A DNA stretch of 52,501 bases from Candidatus Methanophaga sp. AG-394-G06 (GTDB lineage: Archaea; Halobacteriota; Syntropharchaeia; Alkanophagales; Methanospirareceae), in assembly GCA_009903405.1 (NCBI GenBank), contig PRCZ01000003.1:15347-67847 (forward strand), written 5' to 3'. Of this stretch, positions 23,260-31,124 are shown piece after piece. The translations under genes were made by a program, and so were the position numbers. Every line of letters begins with the position of its first letter. Within the stretch, counting starts at the first letter, position 1. The notes under the pieces are model-generated. The model made no database searches, was not told where the DNA came from, and was given only the letters and a program-made list of their open reading frames with translations.

Positions 23260-24474
23260 ATGAAGGATACATTTCTACTGGTGTACCGGAACATAAGAGA
23301 GCGAAAAACTCGTTCTATACTCACGATGCTGGGGGTTGTCGTGGGTATAGCGGCGGTAGTTGCAATAATGTCCATTAGCTACGGCATGCAGGAGTCAATA
23401 ACGGAACAACTAAGCGAGATGACGGATATTATTATGGTAACGCCCGGGAGTGCGGAATTAGGCAGTTTCGGTGATTTTGGCAGTTTTACTGAACGCGATT
23501 TGAAGGATGTAGAACGGATAAGTGGCGTGAAAGAAGCTGCGGCATTGATGGGCGAGATGCAAGAAGTGGAATACCGCGGCGAGAAAGTTATGGTGGAAAT
23601 CGTTGGTATTGAACCAAGAGATATGGACGCGGTATTTGGAGCGACTGTGAAACTGGAAGAAGACGGTGACAGTGAGACAAGTGCATCGGGACGAGAATTA
23701 CGGGATAATGACCGCAAAGCATGTCAAATCGGGTATAGCGTTGCCAATGATTATTTTAATTATGAAATAGGTGTTAACGACAGACTAACGATAAATGGGA
23801 GCAAATTCAGGGTTATTGGGGTATTGGAAAAGCAAGGAGGTTTCCGGTCCAATGTGGATGCGCAGATATACGTAACGAAAAGGGATGCGGTTACTATTTT
23901 CGATACCGACGATATTTCAACCATTTTCGTGCGTGTGCGGGATATAGGGGAAGCAGAGGGGATAGCGGATGAAATAGAGGAGCAAATAGACGATAACCAC
24001 AAATTGGACGATTTCACGTCTGCAATGGCGATGGGAGGTGCGATAGAGGAGTTAAAATCCATTTTCCAGATACTGCAAGTTTTTTTACTTGCCATCGCGT
24101 CTATATCGCTTATCGTAGCTGCTATGGGCATAATGAACACGACGTTGATGTCTGTTATGGAGCGGACGCATGAGATAGGTGTGATGAAAGCGATAGGCGC
24201 GAAAAACAGGAATATCCTATTTCTATTTCTGATGGAAGCGGGTGTGGTGAGTGGAATAGGTGGTGTTCTGGGTTGTATAGTTGGTTGGGGCGCTGCAGAA
24301 GTCATAAGTTTCGGGATATATACTGCTTTTGATGTGGAGATCGGAGTGGTTATGAAACTTCAGGTTCTGCTCGCAGGGGTTGCGGTTGCAGTGCTCGTAG
24401 GTATCTTATCGGGGTTATATCCTGCAAGGAAGGCGTCAAAGCTGAGCCCCGTGGAAGCAGTGAGGTACGAATAA
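23260..24474 (+). CDS. MacB/FtsX-type ABC permease, copy 2
   Basis: This 404-residue paralogue of the preceding gene has the same layout: N-terminal helix SILTMLGVVVGIAAVVAIMSIS, MacB-like core domain (about 40-245, with a slightly longer acidic insertion EEDGDSETSASG near 130) and three C-terminal helices with GIMNTTLMSVMERTHEIGVMKAIGAK. The duplicated segment includes the 3' flank, so the pair arose by tandem duplication and then diverged mainly in the core domain. It closes the ArsR-surface protein-ATPase-permease operon. Confidence 0.9.
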   Translation: MKDTFLLVYRNIRERKTRSILTMLGVVVGIAAVVAIMSISYGMQESITEQLSEMTDIIMVTPGSAELGSFGDFGSFTERDLKDVERISGVKEAAALMGEMQEVEYRGEKVMVEIVGIEPRDMDAVFGATVKLEEDGDSETSASGRELRDNDRKACQIGYSVANDYFNYEIGVNDRLTINGSKFRVIGVLEKQGGFRSNVDAQIYVTKRDAVTIFDTDDISTIFVRVRDIGEAEGIADEIEEQIDDNHKLDDFTSAMAMGGAIEELKSIFQILQVFLLAIASISLIVAAMGIMNTTLMSVMERTHEIGVMKAIGAKNRNILFLFLMEAGVVSGIGGVLGCIVGWGAAEVISFGIYTAFDVEIGVVMKLQVLLAGVAVAVLVGILSGLYPARKASKLSPVEAVRYE

Positions 24475-24533
24475 ACCTTCTTTCTAAAGAAAGAAGCTTT
24501 ACCAAGAAAGATTGTTTTTGCAATGCAAAAAGA
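24447..24533. repeat. 87-bp direct repeat, copy 2
   Basis: This matches 23151-23237. The family B core CTTCTTTCTAAAGAAAGAAG is followed by GCTTTACCAAGAAAG and the perfect hairpin TTTTTGCA-A-TGCAAAAA. It ends the operon and faces the thiDN 3' end. Confidence 0.85.
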
Positions 24534-24554
24534 AAAGTGTCACTTTGGGAATAA

Positions 24555-25874
24555 TCATGATATAGTGGTTATAATCCTTTTCACTTTATTCGCTACTTCC
24601 ACTGCGGTATTACCGAATATCCGCACCATCGGCTCCTTACCGACCGCACCGAGATCGTAAACCACATCAGGCGAGAACACCACGCTTGCTTCTCTTACAC
24701 CCCAATCCATAGTCTTCGCTCCTGCGGGCTCTTTAGCACGATCAAATGACGAAATCGTCAACCCCAACTCTTCACATGCTTCTATCAGTTCTGACGTGTA
24801 TTTCAGGTTAATCGCACTTCTTTTCGTTTTATCGCGCTTCATCATCGTTAATATCAACCTTGCAACGTGACTACTTACGCCAAAATCTACACAGCCTGCG
24901 TGTACACCCTCTTTCGCTGAGACTATCCTACCATCTACCGCAGCAACGTCATGCTCGCTTTCCGCATCTGCTATTGCCATGCCTATGTTCGTTCCAACCT
25001 CAGGAATATGATTCTTGAAATTCCGCGTTTCTTTCAGCATCGTAACTGCTTCCTTTACGTTCTCCAGCACGAAACACCTATCTGCGTCATTACGTAAACT
25101 TTGATTTACCACGATTAAATTAGGCAATTCCTCACCGCGTAATATCGCATTATAAACAAATTTCTTTGCCGATGTAGCAGCATCGTGCAAAGTAGTACCT
25201 TTTGCCAGTTCAGCAGCTAGAGCTGCGGAAAAGGTACATCCTGCTCCATGCACTATCTTCTCCTGCTTTATCATGCTCGTGCTTATGTGCTCGAATTCAC
25301 CATCGTATATCAAATCCGTTGCCTTTCCGGCTGCTATTTCATGCTCTAAATGTCCACCTTTTATTATTACTGCTGACGCGCCCATTTCGTTTATTTTTAG
25401 GGCTGCCAATTTCGCATCTGCCTTATCCTTTATCTCCAACCCGGAAATACGACTCGCTTCGGGTACATTTGGCGTTACAACCGCGCAAATAGGAATAAGG
25501 AGTTCGATAAGCGTGTTTAAAGCATTATCCTCTAACAATATTCCGCCGGCGCCCGCTTTCATCACAGGGTCCAGAACGAAAGGCACACCATATAGTTTAA
25601 GCTGGGTGGCAGCCACCGCTATTATCTCCGCGGAATACAGCATACCCGTTTTTGCATAATCCACGGCTATATCGCTCATAATAGATTCTAGTTGCTGTTC
25701 CACGATTTTAACGGGTACTTCCTGTATCGCTTGCACGCCATAGGAATTTTGTGCTGTTATTGCTGTGAGTACGGATGTGCCGTGGACACCGAACGCAGAA
25801 AAGGTTTTTATATCTGCCTGTATTCCTGCGCCACCACTGCAATCCGAGCCACCGATGGTCATTACTCTCTTCAT
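24555..25874 (-). CDS. thiDN: ThiD-ThiN bifunctional thiamine biosynthesis protein
   Basis: This 439-residue fusion makes two steps of thiamine synthesis. ThiD (1-255) opens with [22 protein letters not shown] and has [12 protein letters not shown] and the anion-hole [15 protein letters not shown]. It phosphorylates hydroxymethylpyrimidine phosphate. ThiN (about 265-439; [36 protein letters not shown]) joins the pyrimidine and thiazole phosphates to give thiamine phosphate, replacing ThiE in many archaea. It is cytoplasmic. Length is as expected for the fusion. I see no TPP riboswitch ahead of it. It is 55 nt from the THUMP gene on the same strand and possibly co-transcribed with it. Confidence 0.95.
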   Translation of the reverse strand: MKRVMTIGGSDCSGGAGIQADIKTFSAFGVHGTSVLTAITAQNSYGVQAIQEVPVKIVEQQLESIMSDIAVDYAKTGMLYSAEIIAVAATQLKLYGVPFVLDPVMKAGAGGILLEDNALNTLIELLIPICAVVTPNVPEASRISGLEIKDKADAKLAALKINEMGASAVIIKGGHLEHEIAAGKATDLIYDGEFEHISTSMIKQEKIVHGAGCTFSAALAAELAKGTTLHDAATSAKKFVYNAILRGEELPNLIVVNQSLRNDADRCFVLENVKEAVTMLKETRNFKNHIPEVGTNIGMAIADAESEHDVAAVDGRIVSAKEGVHAGCVDFGVSSHVARLILTMMKRDKTKRSAINLKYTSELIEACEELGLTISSFDRAKEPAGAKTMDWGVREASVVFSPDVVYDLGAVGKEPMVRIFGNTAVEVANKVKRIITTIS

Positions 25875-25929
25875 TTTTGTTACTTTCTTTCAATATAATA
25901 AAAAATAAAAGGGAAGTGGGATTAAAAAG

Positions 25930-26463
25930 TCACTTTACCCTTATCAGACTATACTTCTCCCTCATCTCCTTTGTGATAAAGCCAATCCCACATCTATTCC
26001 CTGCTATCTCTATTGCTATTAGCTTATCCGGGTTCTTAAGGTTCACTTTTGGCTTTCTTCCATATACCTTCTCTATCAGGTCGTAAAAGTATCCGCCAAC
26101 TTCTCTTTCTACCGCTTGGCTTGATATGTCCTCTTTCATGCCTCTTCTCTCAACTCTAAATCCGAAAGTCTCACTCGGCTCGATTTCGTCTATATACCGC
26201 TCTATTCTACGCTTCAATACCGCCATCAGATTCTCTGGAGACACAAAAAAAGCATCATCTATAGGTATCACCCTGTTTAAATGGGGATACTTCTTATTCT
26301 CGGCATCTTCTAAGAATTCCACTATATCTTCTACGCGCCCTATCACTATATCCCTGAATCCTGAACGTTCGAACTCGCCGTCCTCTTCCAACTCCATTAA
26401 TAATTCACGCTCTGTATCCCTTTCCCCTATTGCCAGGACGTTCCAATCTTCTAACATTTTCAT
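25930..26463 (-). CDS. THUMP-domain RNA-binding protein (COG1818-like)
   Basis: This 177-residue protein has an N-terminal domain with NVLAIGERDTERELLMELEEDGEF, then FGFRVERRGMKEDISSQAVEREVGGY, and a closing strand set VNLKNPDKLIAIEIAGNRCGIGFI (about 145-167). The latter two are the THUMP signature found in tRNA-modifying enzymes such as ThiI and TrmG. No catalytic domain is attached, so it probably guides a partner enzyme to tRNA, as the Tan1-like helper for tRNA acetylation does. This role is inferred from the fold. AAGGGGG lies just ahead of the start. Confidence 0.8.
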   Translation of the reverse strand: MKMLEDWNVLAIGERDTERELLMELEEDGEFERSGFRDIVIGRVEDIVEFLEDAENKKYPHLNRVIPIDDAFFVSPENLMAVLKRRIERYIDEIEPSETFGFRVERRGMKEDISSQAVEREVGGYFYDLIEKVYGRKPKVNLKNPDKLIAIEIAGNRCGIGFITKEMREKYSLIRVK

Positions 26464-26475
26464 CCCCCTTAATTT

Positions 26476-26599
26476 TTAATAGCATCCGATAAAAAAAATG
26501 GTATCTATTCCGGAAGTTTGTGCCAATGAATCTGCACAATAAATAACGAGAGATTTTGTTTTGTATCGGCAGATTCACATACGCCTGAAATGCTATTAA
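26476..26599. repeat. Nested inverted-repeat element
   Basis: Outer arms TTAATAGCAT (26476-26485) and ATGCTATTAA (26590-26599) are perfect 10-bp inverse copies. Inside them GAATCTGC (26528-26535) and GCAGATTC (26569-26576) form a second perfect pair. The 124-bp unit lies between the THUMP gene and the NosD-like remnant. It could be a small non-autonomous mobile element or a structured RNA. It does not resemble the other repeat families here. Confidence 0.65.
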
Positions 26600-26660
26600 C
26601 CCCCTCATGTGTCCTGTGTCATGCATCTTCATCGTATCTATACAAATTAAATACTATGTT

Positions 26661-26937
26661 TTAGTCTGTAAAATAAAGCTCAAAAGGCTCCACCAGAGGA
26701 TAATTGTCCTTGTCCGAACTTATGATGTAAGGATTATCCCAAATACCATCGCCGTTGGTGTCAATGTCGTTGTAATCACTCCAGTAATTGCCCATATAGC
26801 TGGTTATTTCAATTATGTTCTCGAGGAAGATTCCGTTCGTATTGTTATATATCATGTTATTTGTGAGGGTGTTGTTGTTGTTTGTTCACTCGAAAATATT
26901 TAAGCTGTTCCACTCGAAACTGGCAGTATTTTTCTGG
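26661..26937 (-). pseudogene. NosD/parallel beta-helix surface protein remnant
   Basis: The C-terminal 64 residues read NNTNGIFLENIIEITS, then GNYWSDYNDIDTNGDGIWDNPYII and DNYPLVEPF. This is the typical end of archaeal NosD-like beta-helix surface proteins. Upstream in the same frame the homology continues through a TGA, with WNSLNIFE before it and TNNNTLTNN after, and then ends near 26937. Nothing of the long beta-helix body remains, because the transglutaminase gene starts beyond. It is a decayed 3' end. Confidence 0.65.
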
Positions 26938-26951
26938 AGTATTCATAAAAA

Positions 26952-28487
26952 TCAATCATCAATTGGTTTCACTCTAAATTCCCAATTACTAAAAACTGTC
27001 ATGCCTATATCATTCACTGAAGTATTGCATACAGCAGCAGGAAATTGGCGGACCGTTGAAAAAACTATCGGCTCTTCCGGCATGGGATCAAGCGGAAGGT
27101 CCGCATCCTTTTGTATTACAAACCTGTATGCATCAAGATTTCCAAAATAGAATTCCTTCCAAAATTCCCGCTCTCCATTAGCAGCATCTAAATCCCAATC
27201 TGCACTCTCAGCGATAAATACATCTACGGGAACCCAGCCGTAATCCGGCAGATAGAATTCTGCCCAGAAATGATCTCCTCCAAGCTCAGGAAACAGCTGC
27301 AGCCCTCCACAAGCTCTGGCAGGTATTCCCTCTGCCCTGCACAGTGCACAAAAGTACATGCTCTGGGCGGCGCAATCCCCACGCAGGTTTTCATGGACAT
27401 AGAATGACTCAGGTTTTGAAAGAGTGCTTAACATCACGTGAGGCATACGATTATAGGAAACATTGCCAACAATATATTCATAAATTTTCTTTGCCGCAAG
27501 AAAAGGATTTTCTTCATCTCCAACAATATCCTGCGCTTTCTCTCTTATTTGAGGAGTGATTTTTATATTTTTGAATGATTTTGTATACTGCTTATACAGG
27601 TTGCTTTCTGTATCATATACCTCTACATTTGTATAATCAAACGTAAAATGCCTCTCAAAACGGGTAAATTTGAACTGAACAGAGATGTTAAGATCTTCTT
27701 CCAATTCATCTAATGGCACTTCCAGATACGCAATACCTATATCATCCTCAATGCTTGGAGAATTTTTCAGGTATTCTTCAGGTGTTACAGAAATAATCGC
27801 GACATCAACCTGTGACTCTGTTTCTATTGGAACCGGTATCCATAATTTCAAAATCCCTGTCCCCGGCAGTTGAGATCTTGGAATATTCAATATCCCCTTA
27901 CCCGAATAGTTTATGGGATTTGTATATCTTTGTTCAGATTTAGAGTTATTGTAATCTCTAAAAACCACATCTTTACCCAGGTCAAGGAAGCTACTTTTGT
28001 TTTGTGCTTTTAAATACTCATGCATAAGGTCAAGGTTTAGGAATCGTATATTGGATACAAACGCCCAAAAATATAATTTTTCGCCATCTGACGTTAAAGT
28101 CTGAAGATATCCCTCAGCCAGCCACGGCTCTCTTCTATCCTGAGAAACATTTGGAAAATTTTCCATAATCAGTTCTTCTGCCTCACTTTCATTGTATGGA
28201 AATTCCAGTGTGATCCACTTCATCTTGAACATCTCAAGAAGGGACTGGCGTGCTTTTTGCTCATCCCCCATTTCCAAATATTCATCGCGTGCCTGAGAAT
28301 ATAAATCGTATGCGGTGTTATAATATGCCTTGCTATAATATTCTTCTGCTTGGGAATATAACTTATCTGCGTTTGATTGTGTTTCTTCCGCAGTGCATCC
28401 TGTAAACATGGCAACTGTAACAATTGCACATACTACAATAATACCTACGCTTATGCCTATTCCAGGTTTCTTATTCATTTTTGTCAT
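26952..28487 (-). CDS. Lipoprotein with transglutaminase-like domain
   Basis: This 511-residue protein has a membrane helix ending in a lipobox-like MFTGC (Cys at about 31), then a TPR-like helical stretch (about 38-80, with YSQAEEYYSKAYYNTAYDLYSQ). A beta domain follows at about 170-300. The transglutaminase/protease fold at about 310-430 carries the triad in order: Cys in NLRGDCAAQS (about 373), His in GGDHFWAEFY (about 408) and Asp in WVPVDVF (about 423). The domain can cleave or cross-link peptides outside the cell. The substrate is unknown. It appears monocistronic. The catalytic residues look intact. Confidence 0.8.
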   Translation of the reverse strand: MTKMNKKPGIGISVGIIVVCAIVTVAMFTGCTAEETQSNADKLYSQAEEYYSKAYYNTAYDLYSQARDEYLEMGDEQKARQSLLEMFKMKWITLEFPYNESEAEELIMENFPNVSQDRREPWLAEGYLQTLTSDGEKLYFWAFVSNIRFLNLDLMHEYLKAQNKSSFLDLGKDVVFRDYNNSKSEQRYTNPINYSGKGILNIPRSQLPGTGILKLWIPVPIETESQVDVAIISVTPEEYLKNSPSIEDDIGIAYLEVPLDELEEDLNISVQFKFTRFERHFTFDYTNVEVYDTESNLYKQYTKSFKNIKITPQIREKAQDIVGDEENPFLAAKKIYEYIVGNVSYNRMPHVMLSTLSKPESFYVHENLRGDCAAQSMYFCALCRAEGIPARACGGLQLFPELGGDHFWAEFYLPDYGWVPVDVFIAESADWDLDAANGEREFWKEFYFGNLDAYRFVIQKDADLPLDPMPEEPIVFSTVRQFPAAVCNTSVNDIGMTVFSNWEFRVKPIDD

Positions 28488-28555
28488 GCTTAAACTTGTA
28501 AGATACTACTGTTGCATGCATAGCCATATTTCTCTATTAATAACCTGAATTTTAG

Positions 28556-28571
28556 AGTATATAAAAGCTTT
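28556..28571 (+). promoter_or_regulatory. nfeD promoter with TATAAAAGCTTTT motif
   Basis: GTATATAAAAGCTTTTCG lies about 55 nt ahead of the nfeD start and contains a TATA box fused to the palindrome AAAAGCTTTT. Near-identical motifs occur at about 15290 and 48533. AAGGAG at about 28608 is the ribosome-binding site. Confidence 0.5.
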
Positions 28572-28622
28572 TCGCTTTTTTAATGTAGAAGATTCATATA
28601 ATAATATAAGGAGTTTAGATAG

Positions 28623-29954
28623 ATGAACAAAAAACTTTTGCGTTTGTTTCTTATTATCCTCGTTCTATCTGTTCTATTTGCCTTTGTTGCTTACGGCGGA
28701 GGAGCGGAAGAGGGTAAAAGAGTAATTTACGTGCTGAACTTAGAAGGAACGATCACAGAAGGCAGTACATTAAACGTAGTAGAAGGCTTTAAAGAGGCTG
28801 AGGAAATCGGTGCTGAAGCGGTACTGGTCGAACTCGATACGCCTGGTGGACTCGTTAGTTCCACGCTTGAAATAACCAAGGTAATATTAAATTCAAAAGT
28901 GCCGGTTATCACATATGTAACGCCGAAGGGCGCGATAGCAGCCTCTGCGGGCTCTTTCATATTGGTCTCGGGCAATATCGCCGCGATGTCTCCCGGAACG
29001 ACCACCGGATCCGCAATGCCTGTTGAAATCGGTCTTGAAGGTAGAAAACCAGCAGATAAAAAAACAATTAACTTCTTCGCCGGGCATATGGAGAGCATAG
29101 CGGCTTCAAGAGGTAGAAACGCAACACAGGCAAAGCGTTTCGTCACCGAAAATGATGCATTAAATGAAACTACCGCTTTAGAGCGAGGAATAATTGACCT
29201 CATTGCAGAGGATGAAACCGAGCTCTTAAACAAAGTTGATGGGATGACCGTTAAAATAGGGGGTAAGAACCACACATTAGCGACAAAAAACGCTTCGCTA
29301 TACGTTAAAGAAAAAACAGTACGTTCTTCACTGTTAGAATTGCTTAGCAACCCACAGATAGCGCTTATTCTCTTAATGGTTGGCATATACGGACTGATTT
29401 TTGGGTTCATGTCTCCCGGAACATACGTGCCTGAGATGATAGGTGCGATCTGCCTGATTTTAGGGCTTTATGGTATGGGGCTCTTCGACGTCAATATGTT
29501 TGGTGTGCTTTTAATAATTATCGCGGTTATTTTATTCATTGCCGAGGCGCTTACACCCACCTTTGGAATACTCACCGTAGGGGGTGCGGTATGCTTGATA
29601 ATAGGCGCTTTGATATTACCAAATGAGCCGTTACTATTTAATCCCGAATCGGAATGGTTTGAAGGGTTTTTACTAACGGTAATCGGAATTGCAGCGGCAT
29701 CTGCCGCTTTTTTCTTATTTGCCGTGGGCGCCGTTTTGGTAGCGAGAAGGAGAAAAGCAAAAGTAGGTGCGGAAGATCTTATCGGGAAAGTAACGAAGGC
29801 GGAAACTAAAATTGATGCAGACGCTGGCACGATAAAAACGAGAGGTGAAATCTGGAATGCACGGACTTTAGACGGTGAAACGATAATTGAAGGCGAGAAA
29901 GTGGTTATTGTAGACCGCGAAGGGTTGACATTGATCGTTAAGAGGAAAGAATAA
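28623..29954 (+). CDS. nfeD: NfeD-family membrane-bound serine protease (ClpP class)
   Basis: This 443-residue protein has a signal or anchor helix (about 4-25). A ClpP-fold protease domain spans about 30-225, with the nucleophile Ser in GAIAASAGSFIL (about 108) and a Lys near 146-149 (KPADKKTINFF) that fits the Ser-Lys dyad of PH1510. Four to five membrane helices follow at about 235-375, then a C-terminal OB-fold NfeD domain (about 380-443; IGKVTKAETKI, GEIWNA, VVIVDREGLTLIV). Relatives cleave stomatin's C-terminus in membranes. No stomatin gene is adjacent here, so the substrate gene must be elsewhere. A fold-back repeat follows. Confidence 0.92.
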   Translation: MNKKLLRLFLIILVLSVLFAFVAYGGGAEEGKRVIYVLNLEGTITEGSTLNVVEGFKEAEEIGAEAVLVELDTPGGLVSSTLEITKVILNSKVPVITYVTPKGAIAASAGSFILVSGNIAAMSPGTTTGSAMPVEIGLEGRKPADKKTINFFAGHMESIAASRGRNATQAKRFVTENDALNETTALERGIIDLIAEDETELLNKVDGMTVKIGGKNHTLATKNASLYVKEKTVRSSLLELLSNPQIALILLMVGIYGLIFGFMSPGTYVPEMIGAICLILGLYGMGLFDVNMFGVLLIIIAVILFIAEALTPTFGILTVGGAVCLIIGALILPNEPLLFNPESEWFEGFLLTVIGIAAASAAFFLFAVGAVLVARRRKAKVGAEDLIGKVTKAETKIDADAGTIKTRGEIWNARTLDGETIIEGEKVVIVDREGLTLIVKRKE

Positions 29955-29956
29955 AA

Positions 29957-30097
29957 AACCACAAGATTTCACAAGATTAACACAACACTTTTTCTTTTTT
30001 ACAAAAAGAAAACCTGTGCTAAAAGAAAAAAAAGTTCTTTTGGTAAAGCTTTTCTTTTTAAGAAAAGGTTTGTGAAAATCTGTGTAATCTTGTGGTT
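29957..30097. repeat. 141-bp fold-back element (AACCACAAGATT arms)
   Basis: AACCACAAGATT (29957-29968) and AATCTTGTGGTT (30086-30097) are perfect 12-bp inverse arms. The inner part holds a family B unit in reverse (GGTAAAGCTTTTC, then TTTTTAAGAAAAGG). Related arms occur singly near 8751 and 39181 (CTAACCACAAGATT). Confidence 0.8.
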
Positions 30098-30151
30098 ATA
30101 AAAATTACCTAAAGAAATACAAAAAAATAAAATCGTGAGGTGATGAAACAG

Positions 30152-30997
30152 ATGCGTATTCTCCTGGGAGCACCAGTATGGTATGGCAACCGCCCATTCA
30201 AGAGGACATTAGAAGAGCTTCACAAGCTCGAGCTGGATTATTTTGAGTTTTCACTCGATTATCCATTGCCCGATTGCATGGGTAAAACGGACAGGGCAGA
30301 GCTAAAGGATTTATTAACTGATTATGGCATGAAAATCGCTTTTCATTCTCCTCTTGATATTTCCGTGGCGCATCCGAGGGAAGAGTTAGCAGATGCGAGT
30401 ATGACGATTTTAAAACGGTGTATGGATTTTTATACTGATTTGCAGCCACATTCGCTATACTACAATTTCCATTTGCATCCTCTGGTTTCCACGTATAAGC
30501 TTGAGGACGTGAGGGCAGAGATGAAAATAAAAGGTCTTAGAAGATGCGAAACAATAATGAGAATGGCTTCTGAGTCGGGTATAGTAGCAAGTGTGGAAAA
30601 CGATTTGGTCCCTTTCAAATGGTCCGACCTGATACTCGAAGCTCTTTTTTCGCCTGAGTTATATCTCACCTTCGATATAGGGCATGCGATAATGGCGGAA
30701 CTGCACCGTTCGAGAACGAAAGGCAGCAGTTATTTAGATTATATTGCGCAGTGGATAGAGAAGTGTGGTCCGAAAATGCTGGTGGTGCATTTGCATGATT
30801 GCGCCCTTACAGAGAAGCAAGACCATTTATCAATAGGAAGGGGAGAGTTAGATTTCGATGCGATTTTCGACATGTTGAAAAGAACGAATTGTAAATACAT
30901 AGTTATAGAGACTTTTTGGCGGAATAAGGATAAGGGGGAGATGAATTACGAAGAGCTGAAACGGAATGTGGACTTTTGTAGGAGTATGTTCTTTTAG
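30152..30997 (+). CDS. Xylose-isomerase-like TIM-barrel protein (AP endonuclease family 2)
   Basis: I start at ATG 30152 (MRILLGAPVWYGNR, 281 residues) because GAGGTGAT lies at proper distance. The GTG and ATG at 30140/30143 fall inside that site. The barrel's metal-site residues are visible: FHSPLDISVAHP (His, about 66-77), YYNFHLHPL, SVENDL (Glu), LTFDIGHA (Asp-x-x-His), VVHLHDC (His) and VIETFW (Glu). Such proteins are sugar isomerases/epimerases or endonuclease IV relatives. The sequence does not decide which. It appears to stand alone between two repeat elements. Confidence 0.82.
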   Translation: MRILLGAPVWYGNRPFKRTLEELHKLELDYFEFSLDYPLPDCMGKTDRAELKDLLTDYGMKIAFHSPLDISVAHPREELADASMTILKRCMDFYTDLQPHSLYYNFHLHPLVSTYKLEDVRAEMKIKGLRRCETIMRMASESGIVASVENDLVPFKWSDLILEALFSPELYLTFDIGHAIMAELHRSRTKGSSYLDYIAQWIEKCGPKMLVVHLHDCALTEKQDHLSIGRGELDFDAIFDMLKRTNCKYIVIETFWRNKDKGEMNYEELKRNVDFCRSMFF

Positions 30998-31006
30998 CCC
31001 TTTTTA

Positions 31007-31121
31007 TTGTATATAAAGTATAATTTCTACCTATAAATTTAATTTGTGACGCAGATTTACACAGATTTACACGGATTTAATTTCTTCTGCGTTAATCTGC
31101 GTTAATCTGTGTCAATAATTA
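31007..31121. repeat. Family A copy 3, full-length, inverted orientation
   Basis: Read on the minus strand this is GACACAGATTAACGCAG-type sequence, then TTAAATCCGTGTAAATCTG, GTCACAAATTAAAT, and TAGAAATTATACTTTATATACAA. It is the same order as the copies at 11316-11421 and 39480-39558. It lies between the convergent TIM-barrel and giant surface-protein genes. Confidence 0.85.
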
Positions 31122-31124
31122 ATT

